A DNA stretch of 64,000 nt from NCBI RefSeq assembly GCF_014873875.1, contig NZ_JADBEM010000001.1, forward strand, positions 1,240,001 to 1,304,000. Reading direction: 5' to 3'. Below are positions 1 to 9,088 of the stretch, one piece after another. Position 1 is the stretch's first letter. Every line of letters starts with the position of its first letter. The notes beneath the pieces are model-generated. The model had not been told where the DNA came from. It worked only from the letters and a program-made list of their open reading frames with translations, and did not search any database. The translations under genes and the position numbers were made by a program. Source of the stretch: Actinopolymorpha pittospori (lineage in GTDB: Bacteria > Actinomycetota > Actinomycetes > Propionibacteriales > Actinopolymorphaceae).

Positions 1-704
1 ACTTCGTCTACAAGCTGCTGGAAGCGCTCGGCGTGGACGGCGAGGAGTGGGCGCACCTGGCGACGATCGCCCGCGAGGCCACCGAGAAGGGCTGGTGGGA
101 GTCCCAGCCCATGGACCACAGGCAGGCGATGTTCGCCGACCTGGAAGCCGGGGCGACCACGATCCGCGAGTACCACCAGACCGTCGTCCCGGGACTGCTC
201 CAGACCGAGGCCTACACCCGCGCGCTGAACGAACACGACGACCTCACCCTGGCGGCGCCGGCGCCGTCGCCGCAGGAGATGACGATTCGGGCTCGAGCAG
301 GACGTCAGCGAATGCTGCGCCGGCCAGGCGGCCCCAGCTACGAGGTGGTCCTGGACGAGTTGATCGTGCGGCGCGAGACAGCCCCACCGCGCGTACTCGC
401 CGAACAGCTCCGAGCCCTGGCTACCACCACGGTCGCGACCGTGCGGGTGCTCCCGGTGTCCGCGCGGATCGAGGTGTACAGCGTCCCCAAGTCCGCATTC
501 TCGCTGTACACCTACGCCGATCCGGGAGACCCTACGGTCGCCGCTGTCGAGATGGTGGCAGCGGACCTCGCTCTCACCGATGTGGGCGAGGTGAAGTCAT
601 ACGAGCAGTTGTTCGATCGCCTCCGCAAGGCCACGCTGCCGGAGAAGGACAGCGCGGGCCTGCTTGCGGAGGCTGCCGATGAAATGGAGAGGATCGCGGC
701 GTGA
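1..704 (+). CDS. XRE-family regulator C-terminal part with DUF5753 domain (5' end outside window)
   Basis: The reading frame is open from the first full codon (position 3), so the gene starts upstream of the window and its XRE helix-turn-helix is missing here. The visible part matches the DUF5753 domain that follows the HTH in actinobacterial regulators (key stretch YHQTVVPGLLQTEAYTRAL, residues about 50-70 of the visible part). Members are usually about 280 residues and act as cytoplasmic DNA-binding proteins paired with a small DUF397 protein. The stop overlaps the next gene in a GTGA arrangement, so the two are translationally coupled. The biological signal sensed is unknown; family assignment is firm, function is inferred. 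Confidence 0.85.
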   Translation, partial: FVYKLLEALGVDGEEWAHLATIAREATEKGWWESQPMDHRQAMFADLEAGATTIREYHQTVVPGLLQTEAYTRALNEHDDLTLAAPAPSPQEMTIRARAGRQRMLRRPGGPSYEVVLDELIVRRETAPPRVLAEQLRALATTTVATVRVLPVSARIEVYSVPKSAFSLYTYADPGDPTVAAVEMVAADLALTDVGEVKSYEQLFDRLRKATLPEKDSAGLLAEAADEMERIAA

Positions 705-901
705 ACCACAACTTTACTGGCTGGAGGAAGGCTTCCTACTCCTCTGGCGCAGGCAGCAACTGCGTCGAGGTGGGCGCAGCGCCCGGCGTCGTGGGTGTTC
801 GTGACACCAAGGACCGAGAGGGCGGGACCCTTGCCGTGCCGGCCGCGCAGTGGTCGGCCTTCCTGGCCGGTGTGAAGGCAGGCGAGTTCGACCTGTCGTA
901 A
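701..901 (+). CDS. DUF397 domain protein
   Basis: A 66-residue protein starting with GTG inside the GTGA overlap with the DUF5753 gene. It carries the DUF397 pattern: an N-terminal W-R-K-A-S-Y-S motif, a single central C-V-E-V motif, then VRDTKDRE and a terminal QWSAFLAGVKAGEF. DUF397 proteins nearly always sit next to XRE/DUF5753 regulators and are thought to be their partners, as in the BldB/WhiJ-type systems of Streptomyces. A strong hairpin 20 bases past the stop ends the unit. A close paralogue without a regulator partner lies at 26217-26423. Confidence 0.9.
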   Translation: MNHNFTGWRKASYSSGAGSNCVEVGAAPGVVGVRDTKDREGGTLAVPAAQWSAFLAGVKAGEFDLS

Positions 902-921
902 GCGCCATCCAGCTCTAACCC

Positions 922-951
922 GAACGGGCCCGCCATCCGGTGGGCCCGTTC
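922..951 (+). terminator. Rho-independent-type terminator after the DUF397 gene
   Basis: Inverted repeat with arms GAACGGGCCC (922-931) and GGGCCCGTTC (942-951), giving a 10-bp stem and 10-base loop, directly after the DUF397 stop. The converging metallo-hydrolase gene ends at 964, so it may serve both strands. There is no long T tract, which is usual in actinobacteria. Confidence 0.75.
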
Positions 952-963
952 CGTGTCCGGGGT

Positions 964-1560
964 TCAGATCGACTCGCCGGGGCTGAGGTACCGGTAACCA
1001 TGGTTGGTTTCCTCGCTGAGCCACCCGACCACGCTGGCGAGGCCTCGTTCGTTGATCTGGGCTTCGTGGATCGCGAACGCCCGTTGCGGACTGACCGCTT
1101 TCACGAAGTCGATCGCCTCCGCCGTCTTCAACCACGATCCCTGGGCTGGCACCAGCAGCGTCTCGATCGGCTGCTCGGGCACGTGCAACGAGTCACCGGG
1201 GTGGTAGACCGCTCCCTCGACGATGTAGCCGAGGTTCGCGCAGTCCGGCTGGCCGCCGTAGATGAACGCGTGCCGGCCGCCGACCGCGTGGACGCGGAAC
1301 CCGGCGGCGGTGAACTCCTCGCCGCAGGACACCCCGGTCACCTCCACCTGTGGGATGGTCGCGTCGGCGGGGGCGTAGACCGGTACGCCGAGCCCGGCCA
1401 GGCGAAGCACGTCGATGTGGTCGGTGTGCTCATGGGTCACCAGTACGGCATCCGCGCCGGCCAGCGCGGACGGCTCGCTCCACGTCCCGGGATCGATGAC
1501 CAGCACGCGTCCCTGGTGTTCGAGGCGTACGCACGCGTGGGTGTACTTCGTGATCCGCAT
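964..1560 (-). CDS. MBL-fold metallo-hydrolase (UlaG-like)
   Basis: Encodes about 198 residues. The metal-binding HEHTDHID (HxHxDH) motif lies near residue 50, and later histidines occur in GGRHAF, YHPGDSLH and AIHEAQ. This is the compact UlaG/MBL-fold type of cytoplasmic hydrolase; the substrate is unknown. I chose the start giving MRITKYTHAC because the family begins there and a GGTGG sits just upstream. An upstream ATG at 1590 would add ten residues without a better ribosome site. The much longer frame continuing to 1932 is low-complexity and overlaps the next gene's start. It is divergent from the glycosidase at 1727. Confidence 0.8.
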   Translation of the reverse strand: MRITKYTHACVRLEHQGRVLVIDPGTWSEPSALAGADAVLVTHEHTDHIDVLRLAGLGVPVYAPADATIPQVEVTGVSCGEEFTAAGFRVHAVGGRHAFIYGGQPDCANLGYIVEGAVYHPGDSLHVPEQPIETLLVPAQGSWLKTAEAIDFVKAVSPQRAFAIHEAQINERGLASVVGWLSEETNHGYRYLSPGESI

Positions 1561-1625
1561 GGCCACCAACGTACTGTCCGCGATGGTCATCGGCTGGCCT
1601 GCTTCGGTCGGCTCGTGAGGTGGAC

Positions 1626-1643
1626 GGTGCCGGCGCCGACACC
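1626..1643. promoter_or_regulatory. Near-perfect palindrome between divergent genes
   Basis: An 18-bp sequence GGTGCCGGCGCCGACACC is palindromic apart from one pair. It sits between the metallo-hydrolase and glycosidase starts. Size and CG centre resemble LacI-type operators, which often control glycosidases, but no LacI gene is seen in the window. Confidence 0.3.
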
Positions 1644-1726
1644 TACAGTCAAGGCCGCCCGGTCTGGGTTCTGATTCGTGAACGTCCGTGGTCGGACTTC
1701 GACGCCGCGGGCGGGACGGAGGCCGC

Positions 1727-4700
1727 ATGTCCTCGTTGCTCCACGCTGCTCGCGGGTCGGTTCCTGTGTCGCGTCGCCGCCCCACCCGCCGCCGTACCAG
1801 GCTTCTCACCCTGGTTCTGGCGGCGTTGCTGGTCGCGGTGTCGCTGCTCCAGGCGAGGATGGCGCCGAGTGTTCGGGCGCAGGACAGCGAGTCCTTCCTC
1901 GACTGGTCGGCGCTGCCCGGCGAGATCGGCAAGGGCGCGTTCGCGCCGGTGGAGCCGACGACCGGCCTGAACCTGGACGGCGACTTCGAGAAGTGGCGCG
2001 CCTACACCGGCATCCAACTGCCCAGCCGCGAGGGCCAGAACAAGGTCAACGGCTGGACCGGGCCGGAGGACCTGTCCGCGCGGGCGTTCTTCACCTACGA
2101 CGCCTCGACGTTCTACCTCGCGGTGAAGGTGACCGACGACCAGCACACCGCCGTGCCGGGCGGCAACAACTGGCAGGGCGACGGTTTGCAGTTCTCGTTC
2201 GGGGAGCCGGCGTTCGCGTCGTTCCGCACCGAGTACGGACTCGCGTTCGTGGACGGCAAGCCGGACGTGGCGCGCTTCTCCGACGGCATGGCGGTCCTCG
2301 GTCCGGACTCGATCGACGCCAGGATCACCCAGTCGGGCGACGATCTCGTCTACGAGCTCGCCATCCCCTGGACCGCGGCGATGTCGGTGGCGCCGAAGCC
2401 GGGCCAGCTGGTGCCGTTCACGATGCTCGTCAACGACAACGACGGCAACGGCCGGGACGGCTTCATCGAGTGGACGCCCGGCATCGGCGACACCAAGGAC
2501 GTCGGAAAGTTCGCCCGCCTCGAACTCCTCCCGACCGGGCAGCCATGGAGTTCGTGGCTGTCCGGCGTCGACCAGGTCGACAAGGGCGAACCGGTGACGC
2601 TGACGTTGTACGTGCCCAACTACGGCGACCAGGCCCGCGCGGTCACCCTCGACATCCCGGCCGCCGACGTGTCCGGCAAGAGCGTGTCGATCCCTGCCCG
2701 GCAGGCGCTGCGGGAGGAGTTCTCGGTCACTCTGAACTCCACCCAGGAAATCGCCGCGACCGTCACCGACCCGGCCACCGGCGCGCACCGCACCGAGAAG
2801 CACACCGTCCACGTCCTGAAGACCGCGGCTGAGCTCACTGCGATGTTCGACGACATCCAGTCCAACGTCCTGCCGGCGCTGAAGGGCAAGCTCGCCGCCG
2901 TGAAGGCTGCGGGCCTCTCGACGGACTACGAGTCGGTGAACGAGGCGGTGATCGAGGAGTTCCTGCCGTTCGGCCGCGAGGACATCGACCACGAACGGCT
3001 CGACCGGGCCGAGTACATCGCCGACAGCCTCATCCAGCTGGCCGAGCAGGCGCAGACAAAGCTGGACGACTACCTGGCCGGCACGGCGACACCGCTGACC
3101 GTGCCCCGCTATGTGACCGGCAAGACGAAGATTCAGGGCTACTCCATGGTCGGCCAGACCACGACCGAGCCCGAGCGTCCGATCCTGTTCACCGGCTACG
3201 GGATGTTCGACCGGATCCTGCGCGACGTGCCGAAGTTCCCCAAGCTCGGAACGAACCTGGTCGACTACAACTTCGGCCCGGTCAACGTCATCAACCCGGC
3301 CAGCCCCATCCCGCACTGGTCGTCGTGGTCGGAGGACGGCCAGGGCAGCTTCACCCCCGACGACGCGGTGGCGCACGAGGGCTCGTACTCCCTGTGCTAC
3401 GTCAACGGGCCCAAGAACGGCTACGTCGTCCAGAGCTTCGACGCCGAACCCAACACCACCTACCACGTCCGCTTCTGGGCCAAGGGCGACACCGTCAACG
3501 CCGCGGTCCTCTTCTCCAAGAACTACGGCTACTCCCACAACCTGCCCGCCGGCACCTACGACTGGCAGCAGATCGACGTCGACATCACCTCAGACGCCTC
3601 CGGCAGCCTGGAGCTCCTCTTCCTGCAGAGTGGTCCCGGCACGCTGTGGCTGGACGACGTCAGCGCCACCAGGGACGGCTCCACCACCAACCTGCTCCAG
3701 AACGCCGGCTTCGAGGCGGGCCTGGACACCTCCGACTTCGAGGTCAGCACCACCAACATCGACAAGACCATCAGGCCGTTCCTGGACGACGCCGAGAAGA
3801 ACAACGTCGCCGTCAACCTCGACCTTGCGATCCACTACTGGCCCGAGTGGACCTACACCAAGTGGCCGGACCTGCGTAACGACGCGAACCTGTTCGCCAA
3901 CAAGTTCGACATCGAGCACCCGGAGACGCAGAAGATCCTCAAGGCGTTCATCGACGCGGTGATCCCCGCGATCAAGGACTCGCCCGCCCTGCAGTCGGTC
4001 ACGCTGTCCAGCGAACCCATCTACGTGAAGAACAACGGCGCCTACCACCTCGCCCACTGGCACCGCTGGCTCGCCGAACGCTTCTCCTCGGTCGCTCAGA
4101 TGAACGAGCTGTACGGCAGCTCCTACGACTCCTTCGACGACGTGCCGGTGCCCGACGTCGACAAGGCGACCGGCTCGCCGCTGTACTACGACTACCTGAC
4201 GTTCAAGAGCAAGGTCTTCTCCGACTTCCACAAGATGCTGGCCGACGAGGTGCACAAGCTGGCACCCGACCTGCCCGTGCACGCCAAGGTGATGGGCTGG
4301 GGCATGCTCAACCGGGCACCGCTGCTCACCTGGGGCATTGACCCGGAGGACTTCTCGGGCGTCACCGACATCAGCGGCCTCGACGACGGCAACGCCCAGG
4401 AGTCCGGACCGGGCGGCTACGACAACTACTTCAGCCTCTACGACATGCAGTCCTCGATGGCGCGGCAGCCGGTGTTCAACTCCGAGGACCATCTCGTCAC
4501 CGACGGGGACGAGCGCTACATCCCGCAGATCGCCGACTCCGCCGGCAACGGCATCTGGGGCGGCGCCCTGCACGGCCGTACCGCCTCGGCGATCTGGGTG
4601 TGGGACCGCTCCTACGACATCGCCAACCAGCCCTACCTGCAGGGCAGCATCCTCAACCGCCCCGACGCGGTCGCGAAGGTGGGCCAGGCGAGCCTCGACC

Positions 4701-5413
4701 TGAACCGCCTCGCCCGGCAGGTGACTGCGTTCCAGGACGCCAAGGCCGACGTGGCGTTGCTCTACTCCTTCACGCCGAACCTCTACTCACCGGACTACTT
4801 CCCGATGCTGCAGCGGTCCTACTCCGCGCTCAGCTCCACCGGGCAGAAGGTGGGCTTCATCTCCGAGGACCAGATCAACGCCCGCAACTCCTCACTCGAC
4901 GGGTACCGCGTGGTGGTCCTGCCCGAGACGACCAACCTCTCCGCCAACACGCTCAGCCAACTGCGGGCTTACGTCGCCCGCGGCGGGCACGTCGTCACCA
5001 TCGGGTCGGACTCGACCCTGCTCAGCGCGGACGAGTACGACAAGCCGTTGCGTTCGGGTGAGCGGCTCGCGGTCCTGAACAGTCCCCGCACCACCAAGGT
5101 CGCGGCGAACCCGTCTGAGGCCGACCTGCGCGAGGTGTTCGTCACCCTGCTCGACTCCCTGAAACTCAACGACGTCGTGGTCTACGACACCGCGACCGGC
5201 CGGCCCGCCGTCGACCTGGAGTGGCGTACGGCGACCTACGACGGCAAGCGGCTGCTCAGCCTCATCAACACCAGCGAGGACGCCCGATCCCTGCAGGTGA
5301 GGGTGAACGGCCAGACGGTCACCCCGACCAGCGAGCTCATCTCCGCCAAGCCCAACAGCAGCTCAACTCTCCACCTCCCCAACCTGGACCACGCGATGTA
5401 CGTCCTCCCGTAG
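1727..5413 (+). CDS. Secreted multidomain GH42-like glycoside hydrolase with carbohydrate-binding modules
   Basis: Encodes 1228 residues. Start chosen at ATG 1727 because GGAGG lies four bases upstream. An N-terminal arginine-rich stretch and hydrophobic segment (about residues 20-45) ending in VRAQ act as a signal peptide. Residues about 80-270 resemble a CBM9-like sugar-binding module (LDGDFEKW, then YLAVKVTDD, then DGLQFSF). Residues about 520-650 form a second jelly-roll-like module (YNFGPVN to LWLDDVSA). Residues about 690-960 look like a GH42/clan-A barrel with candidate acid/base E763 (SSEPIY) and nucleophile E920 (FNSEDH). Residues about 1000-1110 resemble the GH42 trimerisation domain. 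The role is probably extracellular breakdown of beta-linked galactose-type glycans; the exact substrate is inferred, not seen. Confidence 0.7.
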   Translation: MSSLLHAARGSVPVSRRRPTRRRTRLLTLVLAALLVAVSLLQARMAPSVRAQDSESFLDWSALPGEIGKGAFAPVEPTTGLNLDGDFEKWRAYTGIQLPSREGQNKVNGWTGPEDLSARAFFTYDASTFYLAVKVTDDQHTAVPGGNNWQGDGLQFSFGEPAFASFRTEYGLAFVDGKPDVARFSDGMAVLGPDSIDARITQSGDDLVYELAIPWTAAMSVAPKPGQLVPFTMLVNDNDGNGRDGFIEWTPGIGDTKDVGKFARLELLPTGQPWSSWLSGVDQVDKGEPVTLTLYVPNYGDQARAVTLDIPAADVSGKSVSIPARQALREEFSVTLNSTQEIAATVTDPATGAHRTEKHTVHVLKTAAELTAMFDDIQSNVLPALKGKLAAVKAAGLSTDYESVNEAVIEEFLPFGREDIDHERLDRAEYIADSLIQLAEQAQTKLDDYLAGTATPLTVPRYVTGKTKIQGYSMVGQTTTEPERPILFTGYGMFDRILRDVPKFPKLGTNLVDYNFGPVNVINPASPIPHWSSWSEDGQGSFTPDDAVAHEGSYSLCYVNGPKNGYVVQSFDAEPNTTYHVRFWAKGDTVNAAVLFSKNYGYSHNLPAGTYDWQQIDVDITSDASGSLELLFLQSGPGTLWLDDVSATRDGSTTNLLQNAGFEAGLDTSDFEVSTTNIDKTIRPFLDDAEKNNVAVNLDLAIHYWPEWTYTKWPDLRNDANLFANKFDIEHPETQKILKAFIDAVIPAIKDSPALQSVTLSSEPIYVKNNGAYHLAHWHRWLAERFSSVAQMNELYGSSYDSFDDVPVPDVDKATGSPLYYDYLTFKSKVFSDFHKMLADEVHKLAPDLPVHAKVMGWGMLNRAPLLTWGIDPEDFSGVTDISGLDDGNAQESGPGGYDNYFSLYDMQSSMARQPVFNSEDHLVTDGDERYIPQIADSAGNGIWGGALHGRTASAIWVWDRSYDIANQPYLQGSILNRPDAVAKVGQASLDLNRLARQVTAFQDAKADVALLYSFTPNLYSPDYFPMLQRSYSALSSTGQKVGFISEDQINARNSSLDGYRVVVLPETTNLSANTLSQLRAYVARGGHVVTIGSDSTLLSADEYDKPLRSGERLAVLNSPRTTKVAANPSEADLREVFVTLLDSLKLNDVVVYDTATGRPAVDLEWRTATYDGKRLLSLINTSEDARSLQVRVNGQTVTPTSELISAKPNSSSTLHLPNLDHAMYVLP

Positions 5414-5788
5414 TCGCCGCGGCCCCGCCTCGACACCTGAACCGGCCCTCAGCCAGGTACCTCGGCGGCGACCAGGAACAAGGGGCCGCCAGCCAGAAGG
5501 CGCCCAGAGTTGGCCTGGGCGGTCCAGGTGGCGGCGGTCGCGGCGAGGTAGCCGTGCGTCGATGACACGGATCGTGTTGCGGTGCAGGCCGAGCGTGGGA
5601 TCGGCCGACGGAAGTCGCGAAACAGCGGCGTGCGACGGTCGCGGCCGCACCGCACCGCACCGCTCGACGTTCCGCAACATGGCCAGCACCGCCTGACCGC
5701 GGCTTTGTGCCCGTGATGAGAGTGCTGGAAGTGCGGCGAGCGTGGACGGCGCGTTCGGCGGTCGGTGCTGCCGGTGTCGAGGGCGTCG
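5414..5788. other. No gene recognised
   Basis: A 375-base gap between the glycosidase and the SnoaL-like gene. Frames crossing it are arginine- and proline-rich shadows with no family pattern. I see no clear hairpin, RNA gene or repeat. Confidence 0.5.
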
Positions 5789-6154
5789 TTACCGCTTGTG
5801 TTCCGTGGTGATGGGCAGGGCGGGCTGGTCTATTGCCCACTTCCAGGAGCCGTCGTGTTGGCGGCGGGCGACCTCGACGGTGACGGGGCCGCCGGGCAGT
5901 CGTGTGGAGGTTAGTGCGAGGTCGCCGTTGAGCAATGCTTCGGTCTGCTGCCCGAGGGTCACCGTGATTCCGGTGGTCAGGAACTGGGTCCAGAACTCTC
6001 GGATCGCAGCGGAACCGATCGCAAGACCGTCGCCGGTGTCGAGGACCGCGTCGTCCTCATAGAGCGCGACGAGTCCTTCAACGTCGCGGGCGTTGATGCG
6101 TTCGACGAGCAACTGCGAGAGGTGGTTGGGCTCGACCGCGCGTTGTGCAGTCAT
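5789..6154 (-). CDS. SnoaL-like / nuclear transport factor 2 fold protein (SgcJ/EcaC type)
   Basis: About 121 residues with the NTF2-like pattern: an N-terminal helix (LLVERINARDVEGLVALYEDDAVLDTGDG), a central AIREFWTQFL helix, and C-terminal strands containing DGSWKWAIDQPAL. These small cone-shaped proteins act as isomerases, hydrolases or ligand binders; the ligand here is unknown. The start at 6154 gives the normal family length and has GGAG about ten bases upstream; ATGs further upstream in frame are possible. It stands alone, downstream of the WYL regulator on the same strand. Confidence 0.7.
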   Translation of the reverse strand: MTAQRAVEPNHLSQLLVERINARDVEGLVALYEDDAVLDTGDGLAIGSAAIREFWTQFLTTGITVTLGQQTEALLNGDLALTSTRLPGGPVTVEVARRQHDGSWKWAIDQPALPITTEHKR

Positions 6155-6319
6155 GGGGTCGTTGCTCCATCTCGTCATCGTTCGCCCTGATCGCGCTGCG
6201 GTCCGGCCAGTCTCCTGCATCCTTGCCTGCACGTTTGGGGCGAGCCACCCTCCCGGCCCGTCGTCCGCGCTTACAGGACGCGGGCAGGCACCTCGGAAGG
6301 CACCCCGAGCGCTACACCA

Positions 6320-7300
6320 CTACCAGGGACTTGACCTGTGGCCTGTGAGGTTTTCTGAAGCCGCGCGGTATCGCTCGGCAAGGAGTCGCACCTGGGCGAG
6401 CAGTTCCGGCGAATCGAGGACTTCGAAGTCTGTCTCCCACCAGCTGAGGTAGCGGGCGACGGACGCGGCGGTCTCCGACCCGACCGTGACGATGCACGCG
6501 TCGTCCCCGTCGGGTTCGACGTCGACGGCGAGTGGGGCTCGAGCACGGATGTCAGCGGCGGGCGCCTTCAGACGCACTCGGTAGCGGGTCTGCCAGGGCG
6601 CGGTCTGGAGCGAGCGCACGAGGCGATCTTCGAGGCCGCCGTTGGGTTCGGGCCGTGGAGTGAACCGCCGGCCGTTCGGGGTCTTGACGCGTAGCCGGTC
6701 GACGCGGAACGTGCGCCAGTCATCGCGGAAGGCGTCCCAGGCAAGCAGGTACCAGCGACCTGCGCGCAGAACGAGTCGGTAGGCCTCAACCTCGCGATGT
6801 GACTCGTTGCCTGCGGCGTCTTTGTACGCGAAACGAAGCCGCTCCTGAGTGTGAATCGCCGCTGCGATCGACCAGAGGGTGTCGGTGTCGACGGCGGCGA
6901 TGCCGTAGGGCGCGCTGCTCGTGGCCCGTGCGAGCGAGGCAAGCCTGGGGCGAAGCCGGGCAGGCAGCAGGGTGAGCACCTTGTTGAGCGCTCGCGCCGA
7001 CGCGTCAGCGATGTCGGTGACGCCGTGGCTGGCGGAGAGGCTCATTCCCATCGCGAGGGCGACGGCTTCGTCGTCGTCGAGCACCAGCGGCGGCAGACGG
7101 CTGCCGGACCCGAGGCGGTATCCGCCCGCCACTCCGGGCACCGCGTGCACGGAGTAGCCGAGGTCGCGCAGTGCGGCGACGTCGCTGCGCAGCGTCCGCG
7201 CGGAGATGCCGAGCCGGGAAGCGAGGTCAGGTCCGGTGTGAGCGCCTGGCACCTGGAGAAGAGCGAGCAGCCGCAACAGACGGGCAGAGGTCGACAGCAC
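6320..7300 (-). CDS. YafY-type transcriptional regulator (HTH + WYL + C-terminal WCX)
   Basis: About 326 residues if started at GTG 7300. An N-terminal HTH_11/DeoR-like winged helix (LLRLLALLQ to GISARTLRSDVAALRDLGY) is followed by a WYL domain with the signature GRWYLLAW and DDWRTFRVDRL (about residues 175-210), then a WCX-like end. WYL proteins bind nucleic-acid or nucleotide ligands and often regulate a divergent neighbour. The glyoxalase-fold gene starts 93 bases away on the other strand and is the likely target. No good ribosome site precedes the GTG; an ATG at 7366 would lengthen the protein by 22 atypical residues. Confidence 0.8.
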   Translation of the reverse strand: MLSTSARLLRLLALLQVPGAHTGPDLASRLGISARTLRSDVAALRDLGYSVHAVPGVAGGYRLGSGSRLPPLVLDDDEAVALAMGMSLSASHGVTDIADASARALNKVLTLLPARLRPRLASLARATSSAPYGIAAVDTDTLWSIAAAIHTQERLRFAYKDAAGNESHREVEAYRLVLRAGRWYLLAWDAFRDDWRTFRVDRLRVKTPNGRRFTPRPEPNGGLEDRLVRSLQTAPWQTRYRVRLKAPAADIRARAPLAVDVEPDGDDACIVTVGSETAASVARYLSWWETDFEVLDSPELLAQVRLLAERYRAASENLTGHRSSPW

Positions 7301-7393
7301 AAGGTCGACGATAGATCGGGGAGCGGAAGCAGACTCGCCGCAATCACTGATCTGCTTGGCGTCCATGAGATCCAGAAACGATGGAAGCAGGTC

Positions 7394-7852
7394 ATGAGCA
7401 GCCCAGTTATCGCCACGGTCGTCTTCCCGGCACGGAACTTCGATGCCGGCGTGCAGGCATGGTCGACAGTCTTCGGAACCGGTCCGACCTTTTCCAGCAA
7501 CGGCGTCGAACGCCAGCCCGGCGACGCAGACTTCGCAGTCTTCAAGACCGCGGACATCGAGATCGGTCTGACGTCGCTGCCGTGGGTCGACGAGCCGCTC
7601 GTCCTGCTCGACACCGACGACATCGAGGCACGCCGGCAGGAACTGATCGACGCCGGCGCAGTCGGGCTCGGCGAGGTCGCCGACGGGTCCCTCGCCCCAC
7701 TGGGCACCGCACCGGTCACCAACGGAAACCCCACCACCGGGATCGTCGAGGTTCCCGGGGCCAGGCTCGCGGTCATCGAACTCGCCAACGGCAACAGACT
7801 CGGGCTGCGCCAGACCCTGCCGGAGCAGTCGGGGCGTCGCGATCCACGGTGA
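7394..7852 (+). CDS. VOC-family (glyoxalase/bleomycin resistance fold) protein
   Basis: About 152 residues starting at ATG 7394 (MSSPVIATVVFPARNFDAGVQAWSTVF). The pattern is a VOC fold: paired beta-alpha-beta-beta-beta modules with FAVFKTADIEIGL and a C-terminal GIVEVPGARLAVIEL strand. VOC proteins are metal-dependent lyases, dioxygenases or antibiotic binders; nothing here fixes the substrate. It is divergent from the WYL regulator and followed by a hairpin, so it is probably a single-gene unit under that regulator. Confidence 0.75.
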   Translation: MSSPVIATVVFPARNFDAGVQAWSTVFGTGPTFSSNGVERQPGDADFAVFKTADIEIGLTSLPWVDEPLVLLDTDDIEARRQELIDAGAVGLGEVADGSLAPLGTAPVTNGNPTTGIVEVPGARLAVIELANGNRLGLRQTLPEQSGRRDPR

Positions 7853-7853
7853 C

Positions 7854-7885
7854 CTACGGCGGGTCGGCGCGCCGTCCCGCCGTAG
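7854..7885 (+). terminator. Hairpin terminator after the first VOC gene
   Basis: Perfect 10-bp arms CTACGGCGGG (7854-7863) and CCCGCCGTAG (7876-7885) with a 12-base loop, starting immediately after the stop codon. It separates the two VOC genes into different transcription units. Confidence 0.6.
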
Positions 7886-7965
7886 CTCGGCATCACGTCG
7901 CGCATCCGGGCCATCTCGCCACGTGTCCAACTCACCACTCACCACTCACCAACGAAGGAATGCAG

Positions 7966-8292
7966 ATGCCCGTCTCCATCGCCACGCTCGTCGTCGACTG
8001 TGACGACGCCCTCAAAGTCGCACGGTTCTGGTCCGAGCTTCTCGACGCGTCGCTGGCACAGGACGCCGACCAGGACTGGGCCACGATCGACACCACCCCA
8101 CAGCTCGCGTTCGCGCGAGTCCCGGACAAGACTCCCGGCAAGAACGTGATCCACCTCGACCTGTCTACTGGCGACAGTCACGTGGCCATCGAGCGAGCCG
8201 TCGGTCTGGGCGCCACACGCGTCGCGGACCACGACGGCTGGACGACGCTCGCCGATGTCGAGGGAAACGTCTTCGACGTCGCTACCTCCTGA
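7966..8292 (+). CDS. Small VOC-family protein
   Basis: 108 residues, from ATG 7966 with GAAGGA six bases upstream. Another ATG at 7960 lies too close to that site. The sequence shows a single VOC module pair: IATLVVDCDDALKVARFWSELL, a middle KNVIHLDLST strand with the conserved H and D, and a closing DVEGNVFDVAT strand with the metal-ligand-type E. The family includes many uncharacterised glyoxalase-like proteins. It sits directly downstream of the other VOC gene but past a hairpin, and its 3' end abuts a truncated phoD remnant on the opposite strand. Confidence 0.8.
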   Translation: MPVSIATLVVDCDDALKVARFWSELLDASLAQDADQDWATIDTTPQLAFARVPDKTPGKNVIHLDLSTGDSHVAIERAVGLGATRVADHDGWTTLADVEGNVFDVATS

Positions 8293-8484
8293 GCGCACAG
8301 CACAGCACCCTGGACCTTCAGGCTGCTTGAGGGTTCAGGGTGCTGCCGCGACACCAAGCGCTGGGTGCCGTCGTAAGGACAGTCGTCGGGGGGCAAGGAC
8401 TGAAGTCCGGTCCCTGCGCGAAACTCTAGGCCTCGCCCAGTAAGGGGCAGCGGTACTCGTATCCAGCCACCAACTGGCCGAGGT

Positions 8485-8825
8485 ACAGCAGTCGCGACCT
8501 GCCAGTTCACCACGACTGACCGATCGTTCATCCCGCCCGCAGGATCCAGGGGCACCGGAGCGAGCCGCGTCCAGATCACCACCGCCGTCGGTAGCGGATC
8601 GCCAGAGGCCACCCCGAGGGAGAACAGGTCCTCGCCGCGCGGCGCTCCCGCCTCGGCCCGGGAGGGGATGAGGATGGGGAGGCCGACGGCGAGCGCGCCG
8701 ACTCCGACGCCCGTGATACCGAGGAAGCCGCGGCGCGACATCGGGCCGGATCTGGGAAGGGTGAGGCTCGGCGAGCCGCCGGCCCGCACGCGTTCAGACG
8801 CTTCGACGACCGGCCGCTCAGTCAC
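8485..8825 (-). pseudogene. Truncated phoD-like alkaline phosphatase (N-terminal remnant)
   Basis: The frame begins with a twin-arginine signal (MSRRGFLGITGVGVGALAVG). It continues into the N-terminal domain typical of PhoD-type alkaline phosphatases (LFSLGVASGDPLPTAVVIWTRLAP, then VVNWQVAT). Homology then stops after about 110 residues, and the frame runs on as low-complexity sequence antisense to the VOC gene. Full PhoD proteins are about 500 residues with a metallophosphatase core, which is absent here. I read this as the 5' remnant of a deleted gene. The recognisable part could still export a short peptide, but it cannot be catalytic. Confidence 0.7.
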
Positions 8826-9088
8826 GAGGATTCCCCACCCATCCGTTTCGCCTGTCCCGTAAGGCGCCGTCAGCGCCCACGGGAGGCAGTGGTCACTTCA
8901 CACGAACCGGGTGATCCTTTCGAGCCAAGACGATCAAGTAGGTGGTGCGCTGGTGACCGTGGGATGAAGACGTGGGCACCACTGAGAGTGTGGTCAGCTC
9001 GTGGTTCCTGCATAAGCCCGACGACGTGATGCCAACCCGGGGTCTCTTCGACTTCCCTGCGCGTCGAGGAGACCCCGGGTGGTGGTGC

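Noticed and set aside
1649..3538. 629-codon frame on the minus strand inside the glycosidase gene
   Set aside because: Valine/arginine/glycine-rich shadow frame caused by GC-biased codons of the plus-strand gene; no domain pattern and no ribosome site.
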